Below, piece by piece: positions 45,486 through 54,888 of a DNA stretch of 64,000 nt. Source of the DNA: Lonepinella sp042485795 (lineage in GTDB: Bacteria; Pseudomonadota; Gammaproteobacteria; Enterobacterales; Pasteurellaceae); assembly GCF_042485795.1 (NCBI RefSeq), contig NZ_CP169368.1, positions 1,178,001 through 1,242,000 of the forward strand. The letters run 5' to 3'. The notes under the pieces were generated by a model that ran no database searches, was not told the DNA's origin, and was given only the letters and a program-made list of their open reading frames with translations. Position numbers and translations under genes: made by a program. Numbering within the stretch: position 1 is the stretch's first letter; every line of letters begins with the position of its first letter.

Positions 45486-47303
45486 TTAATGCAAATAGGA
45501 GGAGAAATCCAGTTTAATTAATAGTGATGACAATGGATTAGGATTTTTTGTCAACCGTTCCACTTCTTGTAATAAATTCACCGCACTAGCAAAGGTGGTG
45601 ATTTCATTAAATTCCAGTAAGTTTAATAGTGCGGTGCAAAAATCATCATTTTTTTCTGCATTTAGATTAAGTAAAGACATCACGATTTTTTGCAAATTTT
45701 GCTGACGTAAACATTGTGGTACGCTATTCAAGGTAATACGGTGTTGAGCCAAGTTTTCTACGAACTCAAAACCAATTTGGGCAAAATGTGCTTTTTGTTG
45801 TTGCCATTGTGATTGCTGTTGTGAATCTAAACGAAAAACAAGCGGAATTAATAAGGGTTGTTTTGCCGTATTTGGTGCGGTCAGTGCCAGTTCAATACAT
45901 TGTTGTTGCAAATGATCCAATGGTAATAGATAAAAGTCGTTATTTTGTTGTAATAACAGTGCCTTATTTTCAACCAGCGACAAAGCTCGCAATACATTGG
46001 TTGGGGCGAGTTGCAAGTCGGTTGCTATGGTTGTGGTGTTTTCTGTTTTATATTTATCGGTTTGAATTAATTCACCGTATAACCGTTGCTCCGTTTTATT
46101 TGGGGTGGCTGATTCAAAACGTGGTGTAAAGTGCGGTGTAGAATAAAGCGATTTTTTGCTTGCCGTACTTGCTGTTGTAGAATGGACGAATACATTTTCC
46201 CCTGCGGCTTGGCGATTCGGTTTAATAGTAGGGCGATAATCTGCTTGTGGTTCTTGAACTTGAAGTGGTGCTGGAGCGTTCTGATCCGAATGAAAATCTA
46301 ATTGTTGTGCGGATAACAAGGCATTACTCACCCCTTGATAAATAAAATCGTGAATTAAACGAGCCTGATGAAAACGCACCTCGTGTTTTGTAGGGTGAAC
46401 ATTGACATCTACTTCATTAGGATTAAGATCCAAAAATAGCACAAAAGCAGGGTATTGCTCTGTTGCTAAATATTCTGCATAAGCCTGCCGAATGGCGTGA
46501 GTGATGACCTTATCTTTCACCATTCGACCATTAATATAACAATAACTTAAATCATTTTGTGGACGAGTAAACTGTGGCGTGGCAACCCAACCAGATAAAT
46601 GTAAATCATCGTGTTTCCAGTTAATTTGTAGGGCTTGTTGTACAAAGTCATCGCCACAAATCGCAGCTACTCGTTTTAAAATTTGCGAATTTTCCACCGC
46701 ACTTTTATATTGACGGACAATTTTACCGTTGTGGGTGAGCGTAAAAGTAATTTGTGATTTGGCGAGAGCAATACGACGAATCACTTCATCAATATGGTTA
46801 AATTCGGTTTTGTCAGAACGCAAGAATTTGCGGCGAGCAGGAGTGTTAAAAAATAAATTTGCCACTTCAACAGTTGTGCCAACTGGGTGAGAGGCAGGCG
46901 TAATGGTACTTTGTTGCTCTCGACCTTGCACATATACTTGCCAAGCTTCCTTTTGTTCAGTGGTTCGAGAAGTAAGGGTTAAACGAGATACTGAGCTAAT
47001 ACTAGCGAGTGCCTCACCACGAAAGCCAAGACTAAGGATCGCTTCTAAATCTTCAAGGCAAGTAATTTTACTGGTGGCGTGGCGAGCTAAAGCAAGAGCT
47101 AATTCATCTTTGGCAATACCGATACCATTATCTCGAATCCGAATCAGGGTGGCACCGCCGTTTTCAATATCAATTTGAATGCGATCTGCTCCCGCATCAA
47201 GGCTATTTTCCACTAATTCTTTCACCACTGATGCAGGACGTTCAACCACTTCGCCCGCTGCGATTTGGTTAGCCAGTTGTGGTGGTAGAATGTGAATTGC
47301 CAT
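45486..47303 (-). CDS. mutL: DNA mismatch repair protein MutL
   Basis: Links MutS and MutH in methyl-directed repair. 605 aa. The GHKL ATPase has IAAGEVVERPASVVKELVENSLDAGA, DNGIGI, HATSKI and GFRGEALASISSV, then VDVNVHPTKHEVRF. The C-terminal dimer domain (~425-605) follows a low-complexity linker. Several uptake signals lie inside. It has no endonuclease DQHA motif, as expected for a species with MutH. Confidence 0.97.
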   Translation of the reverse strand: MAIHILPPQLANQIAAGEVVERPASVVKELVENSLDAGADRIQIDIENGGATLIRIRDNGIGIAKDELALALARHATSKITCLEDLEAILSLGFRGEALASISSVSRLTLTSRTTEQKEAWQVYVQGREQQSTITPASHPVGTTVEVANLFFNTPARRKFLRSDKTEFNHIDEVIRRIALAKSQITFTLTHNGKIVRQYKSAVENSQILKRVAAICGDDFVQQALQINWKHDDLHLSGWVATPQFTRPQNDLSYCYINGRMVKDKVITHAIRQAYAEYLATEQYPAFVLFLDLNPNEVDVNVHPTKHEVRFHQARLIHDFIYQGVSNALLSAQQLDFHSDQNAPAPLQVQEPQADYRPTIKPNRQAAGENVFVHSTTASTASKKSLYSTPHFTPRFESATPNKTEQRLYGELIQTDKYKTENTTTIATDLQLAPTNVLRALSLVENKALLLQQNNDFYLLPLDHLQQQCIELALTAPNTAKQPLLIPLVFRLDSQQQSQWQQQKAHFAQIGFEFVENLAQHRITLNSVPQCLRQQNLQKIVMSLLNLNAEKNDDFCTALLNLLEFNEITTFASAVNLLQEVERLTKNPNPLSSLLIKLDFSSYLH

Positions 47304-47320
47304 TATGTTACCCTATTTTT

Positions 47321-48595
47321 CTATTCTCTAATTTGAATTTTTTGTCCAACCAATGCTTTGCCGTCTTTTAACTTAGGATTGAGTTTCAATATTTTATTAG
47401 GTGAAATACCATATAAACGTCCTACGGCATAAATAGTTTGATCCTTTTCAATGGTATGATATTTTGGAATTTCTTTACTTTTTTCCTTAGTATCTTTGGT
47501 CTTGGCATTATTGGTTTTAGCATTATTAGTTTTCGCACTATTAGCTTTATTGTCCTGTTTAGGATTTTCAACTGATTTAGCCATTTTTTTATTGTTATCT
47601 GGAATTTTGATGGTTTCACCAGTCCACAGTTTTTTGCGTTTTAGATTATTTAATTTAATAATATCTTCCGATTTCACTTCATATTTTTGAGCTAGACCGT
47701 TTAATGTTTCACCTGATTTAACTTTATGACGAATACCACTGTCTTTCAGCTCATTTTTGTTGTTTTTCGGGCTGTTGGTTACGTTATCTGGTGTACTTGC
47801 TTTCCCTGTTTCTTTATAAGTTACTTTTGTGTTTACATCCAATCCACCGTTACGACGACGATAATCTACTAATCCTTGATAAATAATATGGGCAATACGT
47901 CTGCGATAGGAAAGGCTACTGAGTTTAGCTTCTTCTTCGGTATTGGATAAAAATCCTGTTTCTACTAAAACCGAAGGAATATCAGGGGAACGTAATACGC
48001 CAAGACTAGCATGTTGTGGGCGACTACGGCTAAGTTGAGTGATTTTAGAGAAGTTTTGTAAAATAGTGTTACCTAATTCATAGCCAACTCGTTGACTATG
48101 CCCAAATTGGAGATCTAGCACCGTTTGATTGAGATAGGCTTCTTTGCTGTGAGATAGCACTTTACCTGCCCCACCAAGTAATTCGGATTGTTTTTCGTGA
48201 TCTTCTAACCATTGCCCCATTTCATCATTGGCACGGCGATTGGATAGCACCCACACCGAGGCACCTCGTAAGCTAGGGTTGACGGAGGAATCCGCATGAA
48301 TAGAAACTAAATAATTTGCTTTATTTCGGCGGGCAATTTCTGAACGAGATGACACGCTAATATAATAATCGCCATTGCGTGTTAGCACGCCACGAAAATT
48401 AGGGTCTTTATCCAGTAACGCTTTGAGTTCACGAGCAATAGAGATAGTGACATTTTTTTCGTAAATATGTAAATTTCGTCCTATTGCTCCAGGATCTTTG
48501 CCTCCGTGTCCAGGGTCAATAGCAATCGTCCAAACTTCAGCAAAGGATACGGAAGAAAAAAGTGCGGTTAAAATTAACAGTAAAATATGTTTCAT
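47321..48595 (-). CDS. amiB: N-acetylmuramoyl-L-alanine amidase with two LysM domains (AmiB)
   Basis: Zinc enzyme that splits septal peptidoglycan. 424 aa: signal peptide (VSFA near residue 19), amidase_3 domain (~20-245) with metal ligands in IDPGHGGKDPGA, YEKN, VSIHADSS and the catalytic Glu in LVETGFLSN, then LysM 1 (~290-335) and LysM 2 (~378-424). The two LysM domains are joined by a Lys/Asn/Ala linker that contains a short tandem repeat. Two C-terminal LysM domains are the Haemophilus-type design. Confidence 0.94.
   Translation of the reverse strand: MKHILLLILTALFSSVSFAEVWTIAIDPGHGGKDPGAIGRNLHIYEKNVTISIARELKALLDKDPNFRGVLTRNGDYYISVSSRSEIARRNKANYLVSIHADSSVNPSLRGASVWVLSNRRANDEMGQWLEDHEKQSELLGGAGKVLSHSKEAYLNQTVLDLQFGHSQRVGYELGNTILQNFSKITQLSRSRPQHASLGVLRSPDIPSVLVETGFLSNTEEEAKLSSLSYRRRIAHIIYQGLVDYRRRNGGLDVNTKVTYKETGKASTPDNVTNSPKNNKNELKDSGIRHKVKSGETLNGLAQKYEVKSEDIIKLNNLKRKKLWTGETIKIPDNNKKMAKSVENPKQDNKANSAKTNNAKTNNAKTKDTKEKSKEIPKYHTIEKDQTIYAVGRLYGISPNKILKLNPKLKDGKALVGQKIQIRE
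47502..47546 (-). repeat. Three in-frame 15-bp repeats in the amiB linker
   Basis: Units at 47502-47516, 47517-47531 and 47532-47546 encode the A-K-T-N-N-like pentapeptide linker. Copy-number change would lengthen or shorten the linker without breaking the frame. Confidence 0.75.
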
Positions 48596-48609
48596 TGAGC
48601 TAAATTGTC

Positions 48610-49086
48610 TTATTGTAATTGTTTAATAATTTCTGATCCAAGCGAGCTGTTAGCTATTAATTCAACATTTCGAGCGTTATTATCATAGCTCATATTAATC
48701 AATAAATCTGCTGAATTTAATATGCCTTCGCCTTTTTCTGCCCATTCAATTAAACAAATAGAATGGGGGGTAAAATAATCACGAATCCCCATAAATTCCA
48801 GTTCTTCAGGATCATTAAGGCGGTACAGATCAAAGTGATAAATGTGTCGGTCTGCCAAATGATATTCTTCGACTAAAGTATAGGTTGGGCTTTTTACATT
48901 GCCTTGGTGTCCTAAACCTTGAATCATACCACGGCTTAAAGTCGTTTTTCCTGCCCCTAAATCACCGTTTAAATAGATAATAAATCCATTTTTATCGGTG
49001 ATATTGTAAATTAATTTAACTAATTTTTCGCCAAATAGGCAAGTGGCTTGTTCATTAGCAAGATGTTGGCAGTATGTTGTATTCAT
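48610..49086 (-). CDS. tsaE: tRNA threonylcarbamoyl-adenosine synthesis ATPase TsaE
   Basis: ATPase of the TsaBDE complex that makes t6A37 in tRNA. 158 aa. Walker A GDLGAGKTTLSRG (residues ~40-52), SPTYTLVEEY and HFDLYRLNDPEELEFMG with the catalytic region, and CLIEWAEKGEG. First gene of the cluster ending in hflX; amiB follows after 14 bp. Confidence 0.96.
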   Translation of the reverse strand: MNTTYCQHLANEQATCLFGEKLVKLIYNITDKNGFIIYLNGDLGAGKTTLSRGMIQGLGHQGNVKSPTYTLVEEYHLADRHIYHFDLYRLNDPEELEFMGIRDYFTPHSICLIEWAEKGEGILNSADLLINMSYDNNARNVELIANSSLGSEIIKQLQ

Positions 49087-49270
49087 TATTATGGTTTAAT
49101 TGATTTGTTACAAAAATAGTGAAAATTATACCGCACTTTGAGAATATTTACAGTAAAATCTATTTGCTAGCTTGCGATAAGCTCATTGTTGTGAGCCTAG
49201 ATATGAAAAGCAATAGCCACTAGATATGGAAAATCTTTAATGGCTATAGCTTTATTGTATTATAGTTGTA

Positions 49271-49741
49271 TTATGCTGCGAATTTTATTGTATCTTTACG
49301 CGGTTTTATTTGATGAATGGTATTTGTTACCGTTCCAATAATGGGTAATTCTCCCCAATTATGGGTCTTAATATGATGAGCTTTTGAACTCAATGGAAAG
49401 AAAATAAATTCACCATTATTGTGATTTACAAATTCATACACTTCCATCTGTTGTTCAATTTCGAGAACAATTAAATCCCCCAAAGATAAACTATCATTCT
49501 TTTCTACAACTAACATATCATTTTGCTCAATTCCCCAAGCCAACATATCTGGATTAGTGACACGAATAAAACAAGTTTGCTGTGGGCGTTTAATGCAATA
49601 TAAATTAAGATCGAGTTTTCGACTATAATTTTTCGTCATAGCTTGTCGATCTTCAAAATATGGAATTGGATGGTAAGAAAAATCATTGGCGATCATAGCA
49701 TTTGTATTGTTGTAGTGAGCATTGTTGATAGCGTTATTCAT
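49271..49741 (-). CDS. Orphan UmuD-like S24-family protein without catalytic residues
   Basis: The 156-aa product (ATG at 49741; the open frame runs 21 codons further back without homology) aligns along its length with UmuD: LDLNLYCIKRPQQTCFIRV, DMLAWGIEQNDMLVVEK, SLGDLIVLEI and IIGTVTNTIHQI. UmuD needs Ser60 and Lys97 for self-cleavage; here these positions are Asp65 and Tyr102. The Cys-Gly cleavage site is replaced by Phe29-Glu30. No umuC is near. Two LexA boxes lie upstream. It may be a locked, uncleavable UmuD-type protein, a LexA/RecA partner, or a decaying gene still under SOS control. Confidence 0.75.
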   Translation of the reverse strand: MNNAINNAHYNNTNAMIANDFSYHPIPYFEDRQAMTKNYSRKLDLNLYCIKRPQQTCFIRVTNPDMLAWGIEQNDMLVVEKNDSLSLGDLIVLEIEQQMEVYEFVNHNNGEFIFFPLSSKAHHIKTHNWGELPIIGTVTNTIHQIKPRKDTIKFAA

Positions 49742-49767
49742 AATAATTACCCTGTAAAAATTTAAAC

Positions 49768-49809
49768 TTGTTTTTTTGAACAGGTGTATGTTACTGTATT
49801 TCAAAACAG
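49768..49809 (-). promoter_or_regulatory. Two LexA (SOS) boxes before the UmuD-like gene
   Basis: CTGT-N8-ACAG occurs exactly at 49794-49809 (flanked TA...TT, close to TACTGTATATATATACAGTA). A second site with one mismatch, TTGT-N8-ACAG, is at 49768-49783. Centres are 26 bp apart and lie 34 and 60 bp before the start codon. Confidence 0.8.
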
Positions 49810-49960
49810 TTGGTCAAGTGGAAATTTAGATTTTTTTTAATTTTTCATATAAATTTTTATAAAAAGGCGGAATCTCATATTTTTATTATTTCTTTTGAGT
49901 TAAATTTCAGCTATCTTTAATTCCCCTATTGGATCGTTAAGATCTGTGTGATTAACCCGC

Positions 49961-49976
49961 AAGCAAACGCTTGCAT
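49961..49976 (+). promoter_or_regulatory. PurR-like palindrome just before sstT
   Basis: AAGCAAACGCTTGCAT matches 12-13 of 16 bases of the PurR box and is also an exact hairpin (GCAAGC/GCTTGC around AAAC, from 49959). It ends 17 bp before the start codon, so it could instead act on translation. Confidence 0.4.
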
Positions 49977-49993
49977 AATTTTGTGATTTACTT

Positions 49994-51220
49994 ATGAATA
50001 GTTCACGTTTATTTTCATTATTATTCCAAGGAAGTTTAGTAAAACGAATTTCTATTGGTTTAGTTCTCGGTATTTTGCTTGCCGTGATTTCACCAGAATT
50101 GGCAGCTAAATTCGGCGTATTAGGAACAATTTTTGTTAAAGCATTGCGTGCTGTTGCACCTATTCTTGTGTTTGTATTAGTGGTTTCTGCTATTGCAAAT
50201 CGTCAAGTAGGCTCAAAAAGCAATATGAAATCTATTATTTATCTTTATATTTTGGGGACATTTTTAGCTGCGGTAACAGCCGTTATTGCAAGTTTTATGT
50301 TCCCTTTAACGATCCCTTTGCGTGCTGTAGCAAATGAATTAAGCCCTCCCGGATCGATTAGTGAAGTATTAACTACCGTAGTGTTAAATATCTTCGATAA
50401 TCCTATTGCGGCTTTATCAAATGCTAATTTTATTGGTATTTTAGCTTGGGCGATTGCACTAGGTTTAGTATTGCGTCATGCCTCTGAAAGTACCAAAAAT
50501 GTATTTAATGATATTTCCGAAGCGGTATCTAAAATTGTGCATTTAGTTATTGGATTGGCTCCATTTGGGGTATTCGGATTAGTGACTGAAACCTTGGGTG
50601 ATAAAGGCTTATCTGCTTTAGGTAACTATGTTTATTTACTTGTCGTATTATTAGGTTCAATGTTCTTCGTTGCTTTCGTGATGAATCCTATTATTGTGTA
50701 TTGGAAAATTCGCCGTAACCCATATCCATTAGTATGGGAATGTGTACGAGTAAGTGGTCTAACAGCTTTCTTTACCCGTAGTTCTGCTGCGAATATACCT
50801 GTGAATATGGAATTAGCGAAACGCTTAAATCTTGATGAAGAAACCTATTCAGTATCGATTCCGTTAGGGGCGACCATTAATATGGGTGGTGCTGCTATTA
50901 CTATTACCATTTTAACCTTAGCAGCAGTGAATACCTTAGGTATTCAAGTTTCTATTCCTTCGGCAATTTTGTTAAGCCTTGTTTCTGCCATTTGTGCTTG
51001 TGGTGCATCTGGTGTGGCTGGCGGTTCTTTATTATTAATTCCGTTAGCTTGTAGCTTATTTGGTATTTCTGCGGATATTGCTGCTCAAGTGATTGCAGTA
51101 GGCTTTATTATTGGTGTATTGCAAGATTCTGCCGAAACGGCATTAAATTCATCAACTGATGTACTTTTTACGGCGGCAGTGTGTCAAGCTGAAGATCTCA
51201 AAGAGCAAAAATCAGCATAA
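49994..51220 (+). CDS. sstT: Sodium-dependent serine/threonine transporter SstT
   Basis: Na+ symporter of the dicarboxylate/amino acid:cation family, 408 aa, eight helices and two re-entrant loops. Typical parts are LVKRISIGLVLGILLAVISPE, LFVKALRAVAPILVFVLV-like (FVKALRAVAPILVFVL), FFTRSSAANIPVNMELAKRL with serine-rich loop, and NMGGAAITITILTLAAVNTLG, then CGASGVAGGSLLLIPLAC. Serine uptake would feed GlyA. Ends in an uptake-signal hairpin. Confidence 0.95.
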   Translation: MNSSRLFSLLFQGSLVKRISIGLVLGILLAVISPELAAKFGVLGTIFVKALRAVAPILVFVLVVSAIANRQVGSKSNMKSIIYLYILGTFLAAVTAVIASFMFPLTIPLRAVANELSPPGSISEVLTTVVLNIFDNPIAALSNANFIGILAWAIALGLVLRHASESTKNVFNDISEAVSKIVHLVIGLAPFGVFGLVTETLGDKGLSALGNYVYLLVVLLGSMFFVAFVMNPIIVYWKIRRNPYPLVWECVRVSGLTAFFTRSSAANIPVNMELAKRLNLDEETYSVSIPLGATINMGGAAITITILTLAAVNTLGIQVSIPSAILLSLVSAICACGASGVAGGSLLLIPLACSLFGISADIAAQVIAVGFIIGVLQDSAETALNSSTDVLFTAAVCQAEDLKEQKSA

Positions 51221-51285
51221 TTAATGTTATTAACGTAGTTATTATAGCGTAGGTGTGTTTGTCTAAGCTAAAATAAGCGAAAAAG

Positions 51286-51322
51286 AACCGCACTTTGATT
51301 TATTTTAAAGTGCGGTTAAATT
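51286..51322. terminator. Inverted pair of uptake signals as a bidirectional terminator
   Basis: AACCGCACTTT (51286-51296) pairs with AAAGTGCGGTT (51307-51317). It lies between convergent sstT and lysS. Pairs of DNA uptake signals used as terminators are well known in Haemophilus. Confidence 0.9.
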
Positions 51323-51338
51323 TTGCCTTGTTTTCAGA

Positions 51339-52847
51339 TTATTTCTGTTTCATCGCAGGGAATAGAATTACATCACGAATTGATGCAGCGTTAGCAAATA
51401 GCATTGCCAAACGGTCAATACCTAAGCCTTCACCTGCTGTTGGTGGTAAACCGTGTTCAAGGGCAACCACGAAGTCATCATCTTTAAACATCGCTTCATC
51501 ATCACCTGCATCTTTCGCTGCAACTTGGGCATCAAAGCGTTCCGCTTGATCTTCCGCATCGTTAAGTTCGGAGAAGCCATTACCAATTTCACGACCACCA
51601 ATAAAGAGTTCAAAACGATCGGTCACTTCAGGATTGTCATCATTACGGCGTGCCAATGGTGAGATTTCCGCTGGGTGAGCCATTAAGAATGTTGGCTGAA
51701 TTAAGTGATGTTCTGCCACTTCTTCAAAAATCGCATTAACGATAGAACCTAAGCCCCAAGATTTTTGTACTTCAATACCCAGTTTTTTGGCAACAGCTTT
51801 AGCACGATCGAGATCATAAAGATCGTCTTTTACAATGCCTTTATCTGCACCGTATTTAAGCACTGCATCGTGCATGGTAATACGCTCAAATGGCTTGCCG
51901 AAATCAAATTCGTATTCGCCGTAAGGCACAATCGTCGTACCCAGAATATCAAGGGCTAATTTGCGTAGCAATTCTTCGGTGTTATCCATTAAATCGTGGT
52001 AATCCGCATAGGCTTGATAATATTCTATCATGGTAAATTCAGGATTATGGCGTACGGAAACGCCCTCATTACGGAAGTTACGGTTTAATTCGAATACTCG
52101 TTCAAAACCGCCCACTACTAAGCGTTTTAAATACAACTCAGGGGCAATACGCAAGTACATATCAATGTCTAAGGCATTGTGATGGGTTACAAATGGACGT
52201 GCTGCCGCACCGCCAGGGATCACTTGCAACATTGGGGTTTCCACTTCAATAAAGCCTTTACTCAGGAAAAATTCACGCATACCTGAAATGACTTTAGAAC
52301 GAATAATAAACGTGCGGCGAGAATCTTCGTTCGCAATTAAATCTAAATAACGTTGACGATAGCGGATTTCTTGATCGCTCAAACCATGGAATTTATCGGG
52401 TAATGGACGTAATGCCTTGGTTAATAATTGCACTTCATGGGCTTTAACAGTTAATTCATTGGTTTTGGTTTTAAATAATGTCCCTTTTACACCGACAATA
52501 TCGCCTAAATCCCAATGTCCTACATCCTCTTTGTAAACACCTTCGGGTAAATTATCACGTGATACATAAAGCTGAATTTTGCCGCTCATATCTTGCAAGG
52601 TGATAAATGTTGCTTTGCCCATTGCACGGCGAGTCATAATACGACCTGCCACGGCAACTTGAATGTCTTCCGCTTTTAATGCTTCGCCATCTGTACTATC
52701 GTGTTTATCATGTAAATCTTGTGCTAACGCATCACGGCGGAATGTGTTAGGGAACGCATTGCCTTTTGCTCGTAATGCTTTTAATTTCTCACGACGGACT
52801 GCCATTTCACCATGAAAATCCAGTTCTGTTGTTTGTTGTTCTGACAT
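51339..52847 (-). CDS. lysS: Lysyl-tRNA synthetase, class II
   Basis: 502 aa. N-terminal OB-fold anticodon domain (~60-150: VAGRIMTRRAMGKATFITLQD) and class II core with motif 2 FRNEGVSVRHNPEFTMIEYYQAYADY and motif 3 GLPPTAGEGLGIDRLAM. Follows prfB by 26 bp, the order known from E. coli (prfB-lysS). Confidence 0.98.
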   Translation of the reverse strand: MSEQQTTELDFHGEMAVRREKLKALRAKGNAFPNTFRRDALAQDLHDKHDSTDGEALKAEDIQVAVAGRIMTRRAMGKATFITLQDMSGKIQLYVSRDNLPEGVYKEDVGHWDLGDIVGVKGTLFKTKTNELTVKAHEVQLLTKALRPLPDKFHGLSDQEIRYRQRYLDLIANEDSRRTFIIRSKVISGMREFFLSKGFIEVETPMLQVIPGGAAARPFVTHHNALDIDMYLRIAPELYLKRLVVGGFERVFELNRNFRNEGVSVRHNPEFTMIEYYQAYADYHDLMDNTEELLRKLALDILGTTIVPYGEYEFDFGKPFERITMHDAVLKYGADKGIVKDDLYDLDRAKAVAKKLGIEVQKSWGLGSIVNAIFEEVAEHHLIQPTFLMAHPAEISPLARRNDDNPEVTDRFELFIGGREIGNGFSELNDAEDQAERFDAQVAAKDAGDDEAMFKDDDFVVALEHGLPPTAGEGLGIDRLAMLFANAASIRDVILFPAMKQK

Positions 52848-52873
52848 ATTGGTACCTTTCTAATAATTAAAAT

Positions 52874-53972
52874 TTATAAGCCAGCCTTTAGGCTTGCTTC
52901 AATAAAACGATCTAAATCGCCGTCAAGCACCGCTTGGGTATTGCGATTTTCCACGCCAGTGCGTAAATCTTTAATCCGACTATCATCTAATACATAGGAA
53001 CGAATCTGACTGCCCCAGCCAATGTCGGATTTGCTTTCTTCCAAGGCTTGTTTATCGGCATTTTTCTTCATCATTTCCATTTCATACAGCTTGGCTTTGA
53101 GCTGTTTCATACATTGATCTTTGTTTTTGTGTTGCGAACGGTCGTTTTGACATTGCACCACAATACCGCTTGGAATATGGGTAATTCGCACCGCACTTTC
53201 GGTTTTATTCACGTGCTGACCACCTGCTCCCGAGGCACGATACACATCAATGCGTAAATCCGCTGGATTGATGTCAATATCAATATCATCATCAATTTCA
53301 GGGTAGATAAAGGCAGCTGCAAAAGAGGTATGACGGCGATTATTGCTATCAAACGGGCTTTTGCGCACTAAACGGTGAATCCCTGTTTCGGTGCGAAGCC
53401 AACCAAAGGCATATTCACCTGATACTTTAATGGTTGCTGATTTCAGACCTGCCACATCACCATCGGACACTTCCATTAATTCGGTCTTAAAGCCTTTCGA
53501 TTCCGCCCAACGTAAATACATTCGTAATAGCATTTCTGTCCAGTCTTGTGCTTCTGTTCCACCTGAACCTGCTTGTAAATCTACATAGCAATCACAAGCA
53601 TCATGTTGACCGCTGAACATACGTTGAAATTCAAGTTTAGCTAACTGTTGTTCTAATTCATCAAGTTCTGCAACGGCTTCATTAAAGGTTTGTTCATCTT
53701 CGCCCTCAATCGCTAATTCAAGCAAACCGTCCACGTCTTCTAAGCCTTGATCGAGTTTTTTAATGGTATTGACCACTAATTCAAGGGCAGATCGTTCTTT
53801 GCCTAAGGCTTGGGCTTTTTCAGGTTCATTCCAGACTTCAGGCTGTTCCAATTCGGCATTGACTTCTTCTAAACGTTCGACTTTGGTGGCAAAGTCAAAG
53901 ATACCCCCGAAGGACGTTAGTACGCTCGGCGAGATCGGTAATTTTATTTTTTATTGGGTTAATTTCAAACAT
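52874..53972 (-). CDS. prfB: Peptide chain release factor 2, with programmed +1 frameshift
   Basis: RF2 reads UAA and UGA stop codons. The first frame starts at 53972 (MFEINPIKNKITDLAERTNVLRGYL) and meets TGA at codon 26. Decoding shifts +1 there and goes on to 52874, giving 365 aa, the standard length. The stop-recognition tripeptide SPF is in VRKSPFDSNNRRHTS and the peptidyl-release GGQ in SGAGGQHVNKTESAVR. Translating only the second frame would lose the N-terminus. Confidence 0.96.
53895..53910 (-). promoter_or_regulatory. prfB frameshift site
   Basis: On the minus strand GGGGGT ATCTTTGAC: an internal Shine-Dalgarno-like GGGGG, the slippery CTT and the in-frame TGA (53895-53897) followed by C. 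Low RF2 favours the shift, so the protein controls its own level. Confidence 0.95.
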
Positions 53973-54133
53973 AACATGATTTCTTAAATTCTGTGAGCCG
54001 TGAATTATAGTCTATTTACCAGCAGTTGTGTAGTGTTTGGGTGAAATCCGTTATTGGTTAAATAGTTAAATTCAACGGAAAGTTATGCTAAACTAGCAAA
54101 CCAGTTTTTTGATTATGATTATGGACAGTAAAA

Positions 54134-54826
54134 ATGTACAAATTTTTCACCGCAGTTTTTCTCGCATTGTTCGCCTTTTATGCTATGGCTGATGATAAAG
54201 CGATTATTGCTAAGTTAACTAAAATGGGTATGCAACAGGTTGAAGTTAAAGATTCGCCGATTCAAGGGTTAAAAACCGCTAATACAGAAGAAGGTATTTT
54301 GTATGTGAGTGATGATGCAAAATATGTTTTGCACGGTAAATTATATGAATTAACTGATAAAGGTTCTGTAGATGTTGCAGCGAAGTCCTTGATGACTACC
54401 TTAGAAAATTATAAAAATGAAATGATTGTTTACCCTGCAAAAAATGAAAAGCATGTAGTAACCATATTTATGGATATTAGCTGTTATTATTGCCATAAAT
54501 TACACGAACAGATCAAAGACTATAACGAACAAGGGATAACTGTACGTTATTTAGCTTTTCCTCGTCGTGGGGTGGCGAGTAATGATCAAACTGCTCAACA
54601 AATGGAAGCGATTTTTACTGCTCAAGATAAAGTTCAAGCGTTAAATGATGCGGAGCAAGGTAATTTACCAAAACACTTGAAAGCACCGAATATTGTGGCA
54701 AAACATTATAAATTAGGTGTGGCATTTGGAGTACAAGGTACGCCAGCAATTTTGACTGAAAATGGTGAAATTATTGGCGGTTATTTGGAACCGAAAGCAT
54801 TGCTAGCTGAATTAAATAACAAGTAA
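54134..54826 (+). CDS. dsbC: Periplasmic disulfide isomerase DsbC
   Basis: Shuffles wrong disulfides in the periplasm. 230 aa: signal peptide (YAMA near residue 19), dimer domain (~20-85) and thioredoxin domain with C117-Y-Y-C120 (E. coli has CGYC), YLAFPRRGV and cis-Pro in VQGTPAIL. It must be kept reduced by DsbD, whose gene at 20272 is broken in this genome. Upstream of recJ as in other gammaproteobacteria. A 10-bp hairpin with one mismatch (54832-54858) follows. Confidence 0.94.
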   Translation: MYKFFTAVFLALFAFYAMADDKAIIAKLTKMGMQQVEVKDSPIQGLKTANTEEGILYVSDDAKYVLHGKLYELTDKGSVDVAAKSLMTTLENYKNEMIVYPAKNEKHVVTIFMDISCYYCHKLHEQIKDYNEQGITVRYLAFPRRGVASNDQTAQQMEAIFTAQDKVQALNDAEQGNLPKHLKAPNIVAKHYKLGVAFGVQGTPAILTENGEIIGGYLEPKALLAELNNK

Positions 54827-54888
54827 TAACATAGGGTGCATATCATCAATGTACCCTACAATGATTAATTAATAATAACAATATTCCC

